Source: Welwitschia mirabilis (lineage: Eukaryota > Gnetophyta > Gnetopsida > Welwitschiales). From it: a stretch of 48,318 nt of DNA. The DNA is taken from the NCBI GenBank assembly GCA_051453625.1, contig JBOZIK010000001.1, positions 70,356,089 through 70,404,406 on the forward strand, read 5' to 3'. A program made the translations under genes and the position numbers. The notes under the pieces were generated by a model, which was given only the letters and a program-made list of their open reading frames with translations, was not told where the DNA came from and searched no databases. Below, in pieces: positions 1-10,557 of this stretch (positions within the stretch are counted from its first letter, which is position 1; the number at the start of each line of letters is the position of its first letter).

Positions 1-318
1 GAAAATCCATGAGAACTCTCATATGTTTAGACTCAGAGGAGGAGTTAAATGTAGAGGAAGAAATAGAACCATCAGTTCCATTTAGTATAGGATATGACTC
101 AAGCCTAGTAGAAGACAACGGGTCTTCAGAGGAGTCTTTTAGAGATGAGGCATATGTTCATGGGGTGTACAAAAATCTTATAGAGATCCTATGCAGGAAA
201 GACATAAGCTCTAGGTCCTTCTCAGTAGAGGCTAGTATAGTAAGAGATCAAATTTGAGAGCTCAAATGCTCCATCACTTAGCTTTCATTGTTCTTGATGT
301 AAGATTCCATTCCATAAA
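1..318 (+). pseudogene. Env-like region fragment of a Sirevirus-type copia element (upstream copy)
   Basis: This stretch aligns along its length with 5755-6070 inside the Sirevirus-like element, at roughly three quarters identity by eye. Shared landmarks are the GGATATGA block, the GAGGAGTCTT block followed by AGAGATGAGGC, and the GCTCCAT block near the end. Positions 9-257 stay open for 82 codons and encode a very acidic segment with runs such as SEEELNVEEEIE. The equivalent part of the second copy is broken by stops. By position it belongs to the variable tail of the Sirevirus third ORF. No function for this tail is established. The copy runs off the left edge of the window and ends at an N-run. 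Confidence 0.6.
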
Positions 319-418
319 NNNNNNNNNNNNNNNNNNNNNNNNNNNNNNNNNNNNNNNNNNNNNNNNNNNNNNNNNNNNNNNNNNNNNNNNNNNNNNNNNN
401 NNNNNNNNNNNNNNNNNN
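319..418. other. Assembly gap, 100 N (size unknown)
   Basis: This is the one 100-N gap for which I see no shared sequence on the two flanks, so the order of 1-318 relative to the LTR at 689 is not secured by sequence. Confidence 0.9.
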
Positions 419-688
419 ACTATGAAAATGCTATAATGAAAGAAGAATACAAACAAATATAAAGAAGATTATAAAACTACTTTATACTAAATTGTAAATA
501 AGTAAGATCCATTCATATACATTATAAAACTGCTTGATATTAAAGATGCATGATTTAGTGCTAAGTAACATAGAGAATCATGTGATAATGATAATGATTA
601 GAATAACATTTGATGTTTATTTTGAAAGGTAATAATGTAATATCAATACTATAATTAATCTAAACATTAGCTATAATAGCATTGAAAC
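419..688. other. AT-rich stretch with no recognised gene
   Basis: I see no coding homology. The bases just before the LTR at 689 are not purine-rich, unlike the polypurine tract before the second LTR. They show no five-base match to the bases after 8529, so no target-site duplication is visible. Confidence 0.6.
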
Positions 689-2054
689 TGTTGAAAAATC
701 TAGTTTTGATGATTCCACTTGTGAAACATTTTGTGTCTTTATATAAATAGGTTGTTACAGGTACATCAGACCTTGAAAATTACTAGATCATGATGGATCT
801 TTAAAGGTAACATTTTACAAAAATAATCTAATGATAAAATAAAAAATTATGTGTTTAAAGAAATTGAAGACATCTTAAGTTAAGATGTCTAGAAAAGTAA
901 AGTTGTTTGGAATGTATTGAGCTAGAATAAGTAATAGAGTCGATTCATTTTTGACTAATATCTTATGTTTCAGATGAGCTATCAATTTGTACACACTGGA
1001 TTCATGATCACAGAGGCCCAAGAATCCTACAGTGTAAAATTCATTAGAATTTGGATAATTTAACTCAAGACATTTACAAAAGTGAAGATGTTTAAAAATT
1101 AGATGTCTAGTGTAGGCATCTGAAAAGTAGACATTTATAAAATTCAAGATGTCTTAAGCCAAATTTCAAGTCAATTAGAATTGATGATATGTGCTTCTAG
1201 CATAAACATTAGCTATTCTTTGCACTATGATTATATATTCAAATTACCTTCCAAGCTCAAATAGCTAGATCTTCTTTAATGTTGTAAAGCTTTTATGTCA
1301 AAAAAAAAAATAATACTTCATTAAATAAATCAAACTTATAAAAATTGAAAGCATGAGTAAAGGGAACCTCTCATGAAGAAACTAAAAGATTTAATAGTAA
1401 GAAGCTAGCATTGTTTCACCTCTTATATTTATATCATCATTGCAATAATATTCCTTATTCATACTAATGATAGCAACAAAAACTTCAAGGGTCTTAAAGT
1501 CTTCATCAAAGCATATTTAGGCCTGTTGTTGTATTGCATTTTTGGTTATTTTATTGTGAACTATCTTATTATTGAATACTATCATACAATTTATTTCTTG
1601 AAATATTGAATACTTTGTAGGGTAATCCTTGTAAGGATGTGCATTAGTTATTTTACTTTTAGATACTTATTGAATGTAAGGCTATTGATCAGCTAGAAAA
1701 CCATTATTCCATTGCAAGGGAGATAGTGTTTCCTTGTAAGGATACTATTATTATTGTAAAGGCTCATAATGTACTTGTGAAAACCACTATTTTCTTGAGA
1801 GGAAGAAAGAGCTACTTTGTAAGAATATTCTCACTTATTATAAGGTTGGTGGTATGCTAGAAAACCATTGTTTCTTGCAAGTCGAGAATATCTAGAGGTG
1901 TGAGTAGAATCTACCCTCTGTGTGTAAATGTACCTAGGTTGGGGAACCATGTTATTTGGTAAGGTCTTTCATTGTGCATTTTTATTTTATTGTTTGATTT
2001 AAATTTTATTTGATAAAACTCATTTACCCCTTCCCTCTAAGTTCAAATCCATCA
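689..2054 (+). repeat. 5' LTR of the Sirevirus-like element
   Basis: The repeat aligns with 7191-8529 from its first bases (TGTTGAAAAATC against TGCTTGAAAATC) to the end (TTCAAATCC against TTCAAATCA). It starts with TG and probably ends with CA at 2053-2054, just ahead of the primer site. It contains a palindrome at 868-890 and a cluster of AGATGTCT/AGACATCT motifs at about 1060-1157. A minus-strand open stretch at 875-1147 is chance. Confidence 0.8.
868..890. repeat. Perfect palindrome in the 5' LTR
   Basis: Eleven-base arms (AGACATCTTAA and its complement TTAAGATGTCT) flank a single central G. The 3' LTR has a hairpin at the same place with the arm motifs exchanged (see 7378-7400). Confidence 0.85.
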
Positions 2055-2059
2055 TCAAG

Positions 2060-2071
2060 TGGTGTTAGAGT
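2060..2071 (+). other. Primer binding site (tRNA-Met type), decayed
   Basis: TGGTGTTAGAGT lies six bases after the LTR end and matches the usual copia primer site TGGTATCAGAGC at 9 of 12 positions. All three differences are transitions. It fixes the strand and the LTR/internal boundary. Confidence 0.75.
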
Positions 2072-2074
2072 AAG

Positions 2075-3856
2075 TACTCATGAAAAGGAGTAACTCCCTT
2101 AATTGAACTATGAAAGGGGTCCTCTATTAGACCTCTACTCTTTGATGGGATAACTATTCTTATTAGAAGATGAGGATACAGGTGTACTTATATTCTTTTA
2201 AGTTTTAAGTATGGCAAATCATAGAATAAGATTACATAGACCCTATGTAGATCATTATAAATGTTATAGGAAATACCACTACTGAACTCAAGAAAAGGAA
2301 AGATTGGACAAATGAAGAAAAATGTGCATTCATGTATGACTCTAAAGCTAAAAATGCTTTTTATTCTACTTTATCTATAGAATAGTTTAATATAATAGTA
2401 AGTTACAAAATAGCACAAAAAAATATGAAACATTCTAACTAGAATATATAAAGGTACTTCCATTATAAAATAATCTAAGCTTCTAGTTTGGATAAACCAA
2501 TTTGAAAATTTGAAATTGAACCAAGGAGAGAGTGTTCATGAGTACTTTACCAAATTGTAAACATTGTTAATGTAATACATGGAATTAAAGAGGATCTTCT
2601 AGAAGAAAAGGTAATACAAAAAGTTATTAGATCACTAACCCCTAATTATAGGCCTAATACCATAGTCATGGAAGAATCTAGAGATTTCAACACCATGAAG
2701 ATAGAAGAATTACCAATCACACTTGTAACATATGAAGTGAATCTTATACAAGATGGAGCCTTAAAGGAGAAATCCATTTCACTTAATGAAAATCAAAGCA
2801 CAAATCAAAGATCAAAAGAAAAGGTAAAAGAAGATCATGAAGAAGATGATTTTGATGATGAAGATAAGAAACTAGCCTTCATCATGAAAATAGTAAAAAG
2901 ACTACTATCATGTAAGTAAAATAGAAGAGATAAGCTCAGAAGATCATCCATATTTTAAGCAAAAGGCAATAGTAAAGGTATTTGGAAAATAGAATGTTGG
3001 TTATGTGAAGATAGAGGACATATTACCTCAAAATGTCCTAGTGCTAACATATTTTAGGAAGATGAACAAAAAAAAAGTCCAAAAAGAAGAAATCATTCTT
3101 TATTAAATAGGATGAAGACAATAAAGCTTTAGAAAAAGAGGCATTAGGTAATAAGAAAATACATCCTTCCTACATGGATATAGCTCACACTCAAGATGAA
3201 AACAATGATTCAAAAGATGGATATGATTTAGATATTAAGGGTGAAACAACTATGATTATTCAAAAAAACTATGATTTAATTTCTAAAGAGTTTATTAATT
3301 TACAAAATTTATGTGAAAATGTAAAAAGATTTCTTAATATTCATAAAAAGGCATATGAACATGAAAATAATACTTACAATAAATTATCCATTAAAAACTT
3401 AGCCCTTAAAGGTAAGATTAGTAGACTAACATTGTTTTGAAGAAGGAAAAATAGGAACTTTTAGATTCAAAAAAAATTATTGAGAAATTTACACAAGGAA
3501 AATAAACTTGGAATATCATGCTTGGACCAAGCAGGAGTTCGAATGATAAGACAGGATTAGGATACAATGAGGAAACAACTACAACTTCAACTCTTCTATT
3601 TGAAAAGTGGAATTACAAACCGAGGTATAAGCATCTATCATATAGAAATAATATCATTTGCTATTATTATCATTACAAAGATCATTATCAATTTAGATGT
3701 CTAATGAAATTAAAAGATAACCACTTCACTAACAATGCCAAGAGGCATAGTAGATTGGTACATCATTTTGTGAAGAATAGACCAAACAAAGTTTGGAGAC
3801 CTAAAGCTAAATTAGATCTTAGAACAAAAAAAAAAATACACTTATCACATGTATAG
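2075..3856 (+). pseudogene. Sirevirus-type gag, degraded
   Basis: Gag forms the particle that packages copia RNA. Reading across frames, the start region (about 2130-2210) resembles the DUF4219/UBN2 gag opening, with a PxLFDGxNY-like segment followed by a W-to-R tract. A zinc-knuckle-like CWLC followed by H and C lies near 2995-3045. Open pieces follow. 2668-2919 is lysine- and acid-rich (EDDFDDEDKK). 3174-3440 (88 codons) looks like the coiled-coil tail typical of Sirevirus gag. 3518-3856 (112 codons) carries the lineage hallmark DKTGLGY and then a second Cys/His cluster. Frameshifts and stops break the frame in at least three places. The family normally has one ORF of 600 or more residues. 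Confidence 0.75.
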
Positions 3857-3905
3857 TAGTTGCTCAAGACATAATAAGTATGTTGCAACCTCATGCAATA
3901 ATGAT
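3848..3905 (+). pseudogene. Remnant of copia protease active-site region
   Basis: Immediately after gag, another frame reads YSSCSRHNKYVA. This resembles the Sirevirus protease segment in which the catalytic DSG is followed by CSRHMTG. The aspartate is not present here. Recognisable homology stops within about 20 residues, and no integrase or reverse transcriptase follows. It marks where pol was lost. Confidence 0.45.
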
Positions 3906-4179
3906 CAAGTTATCAACAAGATTGCAAAATATTAAGGCACTAATAGATACATCGATTCATATGGGAACTTGGAGATTGGGCCTTACCTAATTAGGTAAGT
4001 AAAGGAGGTAACATCTGTAACATTGCAACTTCATTACATTTATCTTATGAGTTAAGATTATGATTAGATGCAGTTATGTAATTAAAAGTTAAATTATGTG
4101 TATGATTTTTAGTCTTTTAAAATGTTATTATTATGGTTACAATAGCTATCATTTCTTTTCAAAAATTTGAAAATTTCAT
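3906..4179. other. Noncoding stretch after the protease trace
   Basis: Nothing recognised. It contains a purine-rich patch (GTAAAGGAGG, about 3998-4007) of unknown meaning. Confidence 0.4.
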
Positions 4180-4660
4180 TGTAGACATATTCGATTTTGT
4201 AAACATCTCTAGTGAAGATGTCTTAAAACATGTAGACATTTTGACATCAGATGTCTTAATTTTTACAGACATCTTAGAGGGTAGGTATGTTATTTTAATT
4301 ATTTAAATTAGATGTCTTGGTTTTTATAAACGTCTTAATAGTAAGAAAATGTATTGAAAATGTTTTAATAGCAAATGTCTTGAAATGTATAGACATATAC
4401 TTGTTACATTTTAGACGTCTTGAAATTTGTAGATGTCTTGACTGTATTATTGCGAAAATAAAAACACACAAAAATTGGGGTTTTGACCCTTTTTAATAGC
4501 TAAAGGAACCATCAAGTCTCATTTTCAAGTCTCATTTTCAAGTCTCATTTTCAAGTCTCCTCTCAACACATGTTGCTTTCAAGTTATTTTTTAAACTTCT
4601 TTTTTTTTAATCAGATTTCTCTAGCTAGATGCCTTGGATTTGTAAGACATCTTAACAGTA
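4180..4660. repeat. Array of degenerate palindromic AGATGTCT/AGACATCT motifs
   Basis: About ten close matches to an eight-base motif or its reverse complement occur in under 500 bases, for example near 4183, 4215, 4233, 4250, 4267, 4310, 4413, 4431, 4627 and 4644. Many are paired in opposite orientation 15-20 bases apart, so each pair can fold into a short hairpin. The same motif occurs in both LTRs. The array sits where pol should be. Confidence 0.7.
4513..4558. repeat. 13-bp tandem repeat, about 3.5 copies
   Basis: The unit CAAGTCTCATTTT is repeated three times without change, followed by a partial fourth copy. Its perfection contrasts with the decayed surroundings and suggests recent slippage. 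Confidence 0.85.
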
Positions 4661-4854
4661 GGAAAAAAAGAGCTTTTTCTTGAACAGTCACATATTTTTC
4701 CATAGTTTCTTGCATTTTAGTTAATTCTTTGTTAGTATCTGATTTTATTTCATAAATATGACAAGAATAAAGGTAGAAAAAACTTTTAGAGGTAAAGAAC
4801 AAGCCATAAAACAAACCTGATCTTAATATGAACCTCAGTTTTATCATGAGGTAG

Positions 4855-6070
4855 CTAAAAGAAGATTCAAGACATGGCCAAGAAACTTCATAATTACAAA
4901 ACAAACACTCAGTTTTCAGAAGAAACATAGAGCTTAAATCATGAGCTACTTTATTTGGCTTGGTTAGGAGATGATTGTTCAACTTATTTAGCTTATCCTT
5001 AATCTAATGGTGAGAGAATTTTATGCATACATACATGAAATTAATGACAACATTGGTGTATTTTAGACATAAGATAGAGATACTAATTTGCATATTATTT
5101 CAAGTTTTATTAATTTTTTACTTGGTGTGAATGATACTAATGTTCCTTAATTTTATAGTAATTCATTTGGAGTGATTTTTAGTTCTAGAATTATTAATGT
5201 GTCTTGGCATTAAATGAGTAATGTTTTATTTAGACACAGTAGAATGAACTTTGTTAAGGAAATTAAGAGAAAGGATATAATTCCTAATGCCTCTCTTCTT
5301 GATTTAGTAACTTTATACAACATTTTGGTTAGAGGAGGTAGTTACAACTATTGCAAACCCATGCAGGCCTTTATTGTATATTGCTTACTCACATGCCTTT
5401 ATGTATGGATCTTATTTCTTTATTTCCTCAAGGGCAAAATTTGGATAATCCATATCTTATTAGCCTGATCCTTACTAGTGTAGATATGTTAGTACCATAG
5501 TTAAACCTTATCAAGTAAAAAAACCATTGCAAAATTTAATGAGAAATGAAGAGCACCTATGACACTAGGTGAGGGCTCAAGCAAGCGGACACCACAGATG
5601 CAGAGGTCATTCTTTACTACTACTCATAGCTCTTACACTATGAAAAAGGGACTAAAGGCTATTACAAAAATGGTTGGAGAGATTAGAAGAAACATTCTAA
5701 GGTTAAAGAAACACACATCTATAAAAAGCAAATAAGAAGCATCAATAGAGAATTTGGAATCCATGAGGACTTCCACATGGTCAATCTCAAAGGAGTCAGA
5801 TCTAGAGGAAGAAGCAAGACCATTAGCTCTAGTTGGCATAGGATATGAATCAACATGAGTAGCAGATAGCAAATCTTTAGAGGAGTCTTCTAGAGATGAG
5901 GCACAAGATTAGGCGGAGTGTCAGACTCTGATAGAGACACATGTGTAGGAGGGAGCATAGGATCCAAGTCCTTCTTAGTAAAGGCCAGCGTTGTAGGAGA
6001 TCGAGTCTAAGAGCTTAGATGCTCCATTTCTTATCTTTCATCATCCTTAGTGTAAGATTTAATTCTATTG
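4855..6070 (+). pseudogene. Env-like (third ORF) region of the Sirevirus-like element
   Basis: From about 5010, in the frame shared with the open stretch 5214-5468 (84 codons), the translation shows VREFYAY. Downstream come an INFLLG-like segment, a tryptophan-histidine pair, and a DLVTLYNILVRGG segment. This order is the hallmark of plant proteins annotated as 'envelope-like' or 'putative plant transposon protein' (the Transposase_32-type domain), carried as a third ORF by Sireviruses. Despite the label, a membrane-fusion role has not been shown for this group, and I see no clear signal peptide. The 3' part (5755-6070) is the acidic tail also found at 1-318. Several stops break the frame, many at codons where C-to-T change would make a stop. 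A 123-codon antisense ORF at 4611-4982 is a shadow. Confidence 0.65.
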
Positions 6071-7176
6071 ATCTACATAACCATAATTGCCACCTAGGGC
6101 TTCTTCACTACCGCATGCACCTTCTTCACCTCTAGTTTGTTCACCATTACCTCCACTTTTACATATAGAGATCATTTAGGTTAAACCAATCTCATCTATT
6201 TAGCTTCCATTCACCTTCATAGAGGTTGCCACTACCAACTTCTTTGGGACTTCTATCACTTCTTAAATGTATCAATGTATGAGGAGACAAACCTCTAAGG
6301 GCCCTAGTGAGACATAGAAAGAGGCACATACCACCATCCACTTCATCATTATCATATACATAATCTAGTTGCACCACTCATGATAGTGATAATAGTAACA
6401 AAAAAGGCTAAGGTGAGCATTTCATGAATGATTCAGATCTTAGTTATTAGAGCCTTCTATTAATGCCCAAAAAGGGGAGAAGTATATGGTAAATTAGTGG
6501 TAGATTAATTAGATATTTTATCTTCTAGAATGAAGAAACTCTGTTGGGATTAAAGCTCTTGATTATGATATTTTAAATTGGATATATAGTGCCATCAGTT
6601 ATATTGATGAACCCTCCTTGACATTTTTGGATACATTCAAGTTGTTTGATACTTTCTTAATACCATGCTTGTTATTACATGTATTGTGTTTGGTACATTT
6701 ATCATTCTTATCTTATTCTTTCATTGGCATGATCTTGCATATATACTATTCAAATGTTTTGGTGATCAAAATATTTTCACATGATGCTAGCACAAATTCC
6801 ATTTATCTATGATATAGTGATTAGCACACATTTGAACGTGCTCTAAAAATGGTGCATTCCCATAAGTATATTATAATTTTGAGATTATTAAATGTTTATG
6901 TGCTTTATTATTTGTACATACATATGTGAATGAAGAATACAATGAATTATCATCTATTTTTGTATATTTTGCAAAGTTGCTTAAGTAAATATAAAATGTA
7001 TCTTATTCTAGTTCTTTAAGTGGTATATATATCTAGTGATTTTTTTGATGTCAAGTGGCATTTATCATGTTTATTAGAATTAGTAATTAATGTGAATTTA
7101 ACTAGAATAAAATGTATTATTTTAATTAATTAGTTGAGATTTCACTAATGAGATTAACCAACTTTTAAACTTCATC
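6071..7176. other. Noncoding 3' internal region of the Sirevirus-like element
   Basis: No conserved domain is visible. The short ORFs at 6192-6377 (-) and 6618-6812 (+) have no recognisable motifs. Sireviruses usually have a noncoding tail between the env-like ORF and the 3' LTR, and this fits. Confidence 0.5.
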
Positions 7177-7190
7177 AAAAAGGGGTAGAT
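7177..7190 (+). other. Polypurine tract
   Basis: AAAAAGGGGTAGAT directly precedes the TG of the 3' LTR. It matches the usual copia pattern of A-run, G-run and GAT. It would prime plus-strand DNA synthesis. Confidence 0.8.
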
Positions 7191-8529
7191 TGCTTGAAAA
7201 TCTACTTTGATGATTTCACTTGTCAAAAAATTTTGTGTCTTTATGTAGACAAGTTGTTATAGGTAAATTAGATTTGAAAAATACTAGATCATGATGTATC
7301 TTCAAAGGAAGTATCTCATAAAAAGATAAAATGCTAAAGTGCAAAATTAATTAACTGAAAATATCTAAGAAATTGAAGATGTCTTAAGTGAAGACATCTA
7401 GAAAAGTGAAGAAAACTTGAATGTACTAAGATGGAATAGGTAATAAAGTCAATTAATTTTTAAATAACATATTACATTTTAGTGAGTAATGAACTTGTAC
7501 ATTATGTATTTATGACCATAAATATTTAACAATACTATAGTGAAAAATTCATCAAAAGCTGGGCAAGTTGACTTACTACATCTATAAATATGAAGAAATT
7601 TGGAATAAAGATGTTTACATGATTAAAGTTCACATCAATTAAAACTAAGGATATGCATCCAAAGCATAGATTTTAGCAACTTGTTGCACGATGATTTTAG
7701 GATCAAATGGCTACCTTTCAAACTAAAATAGCTAGATATTCTCATCGTTATAAAGCATTAATGTCAAGAATCTAAGAAAAAAATTTTTAAATTTTATTGA
7801 ATTATTACATATATAGATCTTGAAAAGCATAAGTGAAGGGAACCTCTTACAAAGAAATCAAATATTTAGTACTAAGGGCCTAGCATTATTTCATCTCTTA
7901 TATTTAAATCTTCATTGGAAATCATGTCCATCATTCATACTTATGATAGCAAAAACAAATTCAAGGATCTTAAGTCTTCATTACAGGAAACTTAGGCTTG
8001 CTGTTATATTACATTTTTTCATTATTTCATTATGGACCATCTTATTGTTGAATACTATTATAGAGTCTATTTTTTAAAATATCAAATACTTTCTATGGTT
8101 ACTCTTATAGGGGTGTGCATTAGTTATTATGCTTTTAGGAACTTGTTAAATGTAAGGTTATTCATTAGCTAAAAACCATTATTTCCTTACAAGGGAGGGA
8201 GTGATACCTTGTGAGAAGACTTTCATTATTGTAAAGGTTCATGATAAACCTATGAAAGCCACTATTTCCTTATAGGATAGAGAGTGAGATCTTGTGAGGA
8301 GACTCTCATTTATTATAAGGTTGGTGGTGCACTAAAAAATCCCTATTTCTTAAAGGTTAAGAATATCTAGAGGTGTGAGTAAAAGCTATCCCTTATGTGT
8401 GGACATATCTAAGAAACCATGTTATTTGATAAGACTTTTTACTATGCATTTTCATTTTGTTGTTTAGTTTAAATTTTTATTTGATGAAAGTCATTTACCC
8501 CTTTCCTCTGAGTTCAAATCAATCTACAA
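7191..8529 (+). repeat. 3' LTR of the Sirevirus-like element
   Basis: It aligns over its full length with 689-2054. Differences are mainly transitions and small indels. It ends at 8528-8530, where homology to the gypsy array begins at 8531. No target-site duplication is visible on comparison with the bases before 689. Confidence 0.8.
7378..7400. repeat. Hairpin in the 3' LTR with exchanged arms
   Basis: AGATGTCTT and AAGACATCT flank a five-base loop at the position matching 868-890 of the 5' LTR. The centre is nearly the same in both, but the arm sequences are swapped, so pairing is kept in both LTRs. Confidence 0.75.
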
Positions 8530-8699
8530 CATTCCTTTATAGTATGGAAAGAAACATGCATTGGCTTTGCTCAAATGAGGTATCTTGAATTGGGATATTT
8601 TTAATGTATATTTGCATGCATAAATTAATGAAATTGAAAAAAATACCATTCATGCACATAGAAAAATTTATTCAATTAAGATTTAAAAGGGTCTAATAT

Positions 8700-9856
8700 T
8701 TTTTTCCTTATGTTTTCAATAAATCATGCGATACTTTATTTTGAGATAAAGATAAAGGTAAATTATAAACCACTGGATGAAATGAGTTTTTATTAGAAGA
8801 GGCATGAATAAGATCCTAAGAAAGTGGTCATGACTTAATAAAAGGTTCATCTTATACATTAATATTTGAATATTTCTCAAGAGATAATGATAAGAAGGAA
8901 ACATTCTACTCATAGAATTTCTGAGAAGAAGATAAGAATTTCTCATGTGATGGGTTTTGTAGGGGTTTTAATGTAACTTTCTCCTCATAAAAAAGATTGT
9001 TAGGGGATTTATCCTCAATTGTTTGGTTATGAAACAAAGATGAAGTGAAGAGGTCTTACTTATAAAAAATTGGAAAATGTAGAAGTTCTTAGAATGATTA
9101 AACTTGTGTTATTTCTTCCACATTTTCCTCCTTATAACATTAATTAGATAACTCCTTCTCAATGGCGAGCTCATCCTTTAATGATTTCTTATCCTTTAGC
9201 ATGTTTTTATCTTTAAGATTTTTATGGGTTTTGTTATTAGTTTCTTCCACATTCCTAATAGATATGATTTGGGTTTTATCAATTTGACTATTCTCAATCC
9301 TTTTAAGATTTCTAGGATTAGGTTTAAAGGATGTAGGTAGCTTTTCATCTTTTTTTAAATTACGTATATTAAATATTTAAGCAGTAACTTGGTTTAACTA
9401 TTGGATATTTTTCTTATGCCTTTAGTTTGTATGCACTTAGGCTTTTATAAATCTTGTAAGGATGTCTTACAAGTAATTTTAAGAGGGTTGTTGAGTTTTA
9501 GAAGATGAAGGGTATTGGTTAAATGATGAATAATATAAAAGAGAAGATGAAGGGTATTCATGGGAAGATGAAGGATGAGGATTAAAGGGTAAAGTGGATT
9601 AATAGGTTAATGAGGAATACGGGTTATAATGGATGATGAAAAGCATAGGATCAAACTCTTTATGTAGAATGTAGGGTCTTTTAAATTTATCATTATGAGG
9701 AGGTTTATCCATGTATGAAGGGGATTCTAGGTATTAAAGATAATCTCTAATGGATTACCTAGTGTTAGAAGGATCTTAGGGATTAAAATGGTATGGTTTG
9801 TTATCAACAAAAGGTGAAGAAAAACATACAATTTCATGATCAATATTAAATTCCAT
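8700..9856 (-). pseudogene. Gag-like protein of the gypsy array, unit A
   Basis: The frame starts at an ATG whose context is kept in unit B (peptide start MEFNIDHEI here, MKFNINHEI there). It runs for about 380 codons in one main frame broken by stops, most readable as former CAA, CAG or CGA codons. Landmarks shared with unit B are a HNDxFK segment, a serine/proline/tyrosine-rich stretch, and a SFKPNPRNL segment. The last is reminiscent of the LPSQxxxNPR part of plant Ty3/gypsy gag proteins. It is followed by a lysine/glutamate-rich coiled part and an NPSHEK block. I recognise the gag character only weakly; the primer site just upstream supports it more strongly. No catalytic motif is present. 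Confidence 0.5.
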
Positions 9857-10539
9857 GCTAGATTTAGAATGGATTGATAGAAGGATTTACATTTAGGAAG
9901 AAAGTTTATGAATAATCAAGACATAATTGGTTTTGACTAAAAATGAAATAGTTGTGTAGAACAAAAGTGAAAGCCATAGAAAACCCTTTAAAAAACTAAA
10001 AACTTACAAAACTTAAAATAAGAACAAAAATCTAATCTATTAAATATCAAAATAAAGCTATAATTTTTTCTTTTGAAATTATTTTTTTTGGGAAATAAAA
10101 TTAAGTATTAAAAGAATTTTTTTAAATTTTTCTTTTCTTGAAATTAAAACTAACTCAAAATTTTTCCTTTTTTTATATAGAAGAAAATTAGTGATCTTGT
10201 CTAATTTAACATTTGATGTAGACTCTTTACTGCTCCTTTGTCTACTTTACCTTTTATCATAAGGAACTTAGTTGAAATACACTAACTAAAAAGCTAAGCA
10301 ATACTATTTCTATTGATTGGTATTAGAAGTTAAAAATAAAAGAGCTAGATCAGTTTGGATTTCACTAGATTAAACTAATACCAACCACCAGAATGCTAAA
10401 AAAACAAAAACTAACAAAGTACTTTGGTCACCATTAGAGATGACTAGTACCATCCAATGGAAATGAAAGAAAAGAGAAATATTTTGAAAAAGAAACAAAA
10501 ACTTATTATGTTATATTAATAAAAACTTATCATACATCA
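9857..10539. other. Leader between primer site and gag-like frame, unit A
   Basis: AT-rich noncoding sequence conserved with 18554-19263 in unit B. It contains homopolymer-rich stretches and no ORF of note. It corresponds to the untranslated leader of a gypsy RNA read on the minus strand. Confidence 0.5.
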
Positions 10540-10557
10540 TCCCTAGAAATAATGCCA
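10540..10557 (-). other. Primer binding site (tRNA-Asp type), unit A, decayed
   Basis: Plus-strand TCCCTAGAAATAATGCCA matches the 3' end of plant tRNA-Asp (TCCCCGGCAACGGCGCCA) at 11 of 18 positions. Six of the seven differences are transitions. Units B and C carry the same site at the same place. Confidence 0.75.

Larger units (their letters stand above)
689..8529 (+). mobile_element. Sirevirus-like Ty1/copia element without pol
   Basis: Two long direct repeats (689-2054 and 7191-8529) bracket a 5.1-kb internal region. It holds a tRNA-Met-type primer site, a gag frame, a scrap of protease, a palindromic noncoding array, an env-like region and a polypurine tract. Long LTRs, a gag with a coiled-coil tail ending in a DKTGLGY motif, and an env-like third ORF are characteristic of the Sirevirus lineage. 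Integrase, reverse transcriptase and RNase H are absent: only about 1 kb of noncoding sequence lies between protease and env-like parts, where roughly 3 kb of pol is expected. It could only have moved with enzymes supplied in trans. Every frame is interrupted and the LTRs differ at many positions, so it is old. Confidence 0.8.

Noticed and set aside
738-750. TATA-like TATATAAATAG in the 5' LTR
   Set aside because: It lies only about 50 bases from the LTR start and is not kept in the 3' LTR (TATGTAGACAAG), so a promoter role is not supported.
875-1147. 90-codon minus-strand ORF
   Set aside because: It lies inside the LTR, opposite to the element's strand, is not kept in the other LTR and has no recognisable domain.
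4180-4660. Regularly spaced palindromic motifs resembling a CRISPR array
   Set aside because: Units are degenerate, spacing is irregular, and the context is a plant retrotransposon.
4611-4982. 123-codon minus-strand ORF, the longest free of N
   Set aside because: It is antisense to the palindromic array and the env-like region, which has clear homology on the plus strand. No motif was found in the antisense product.
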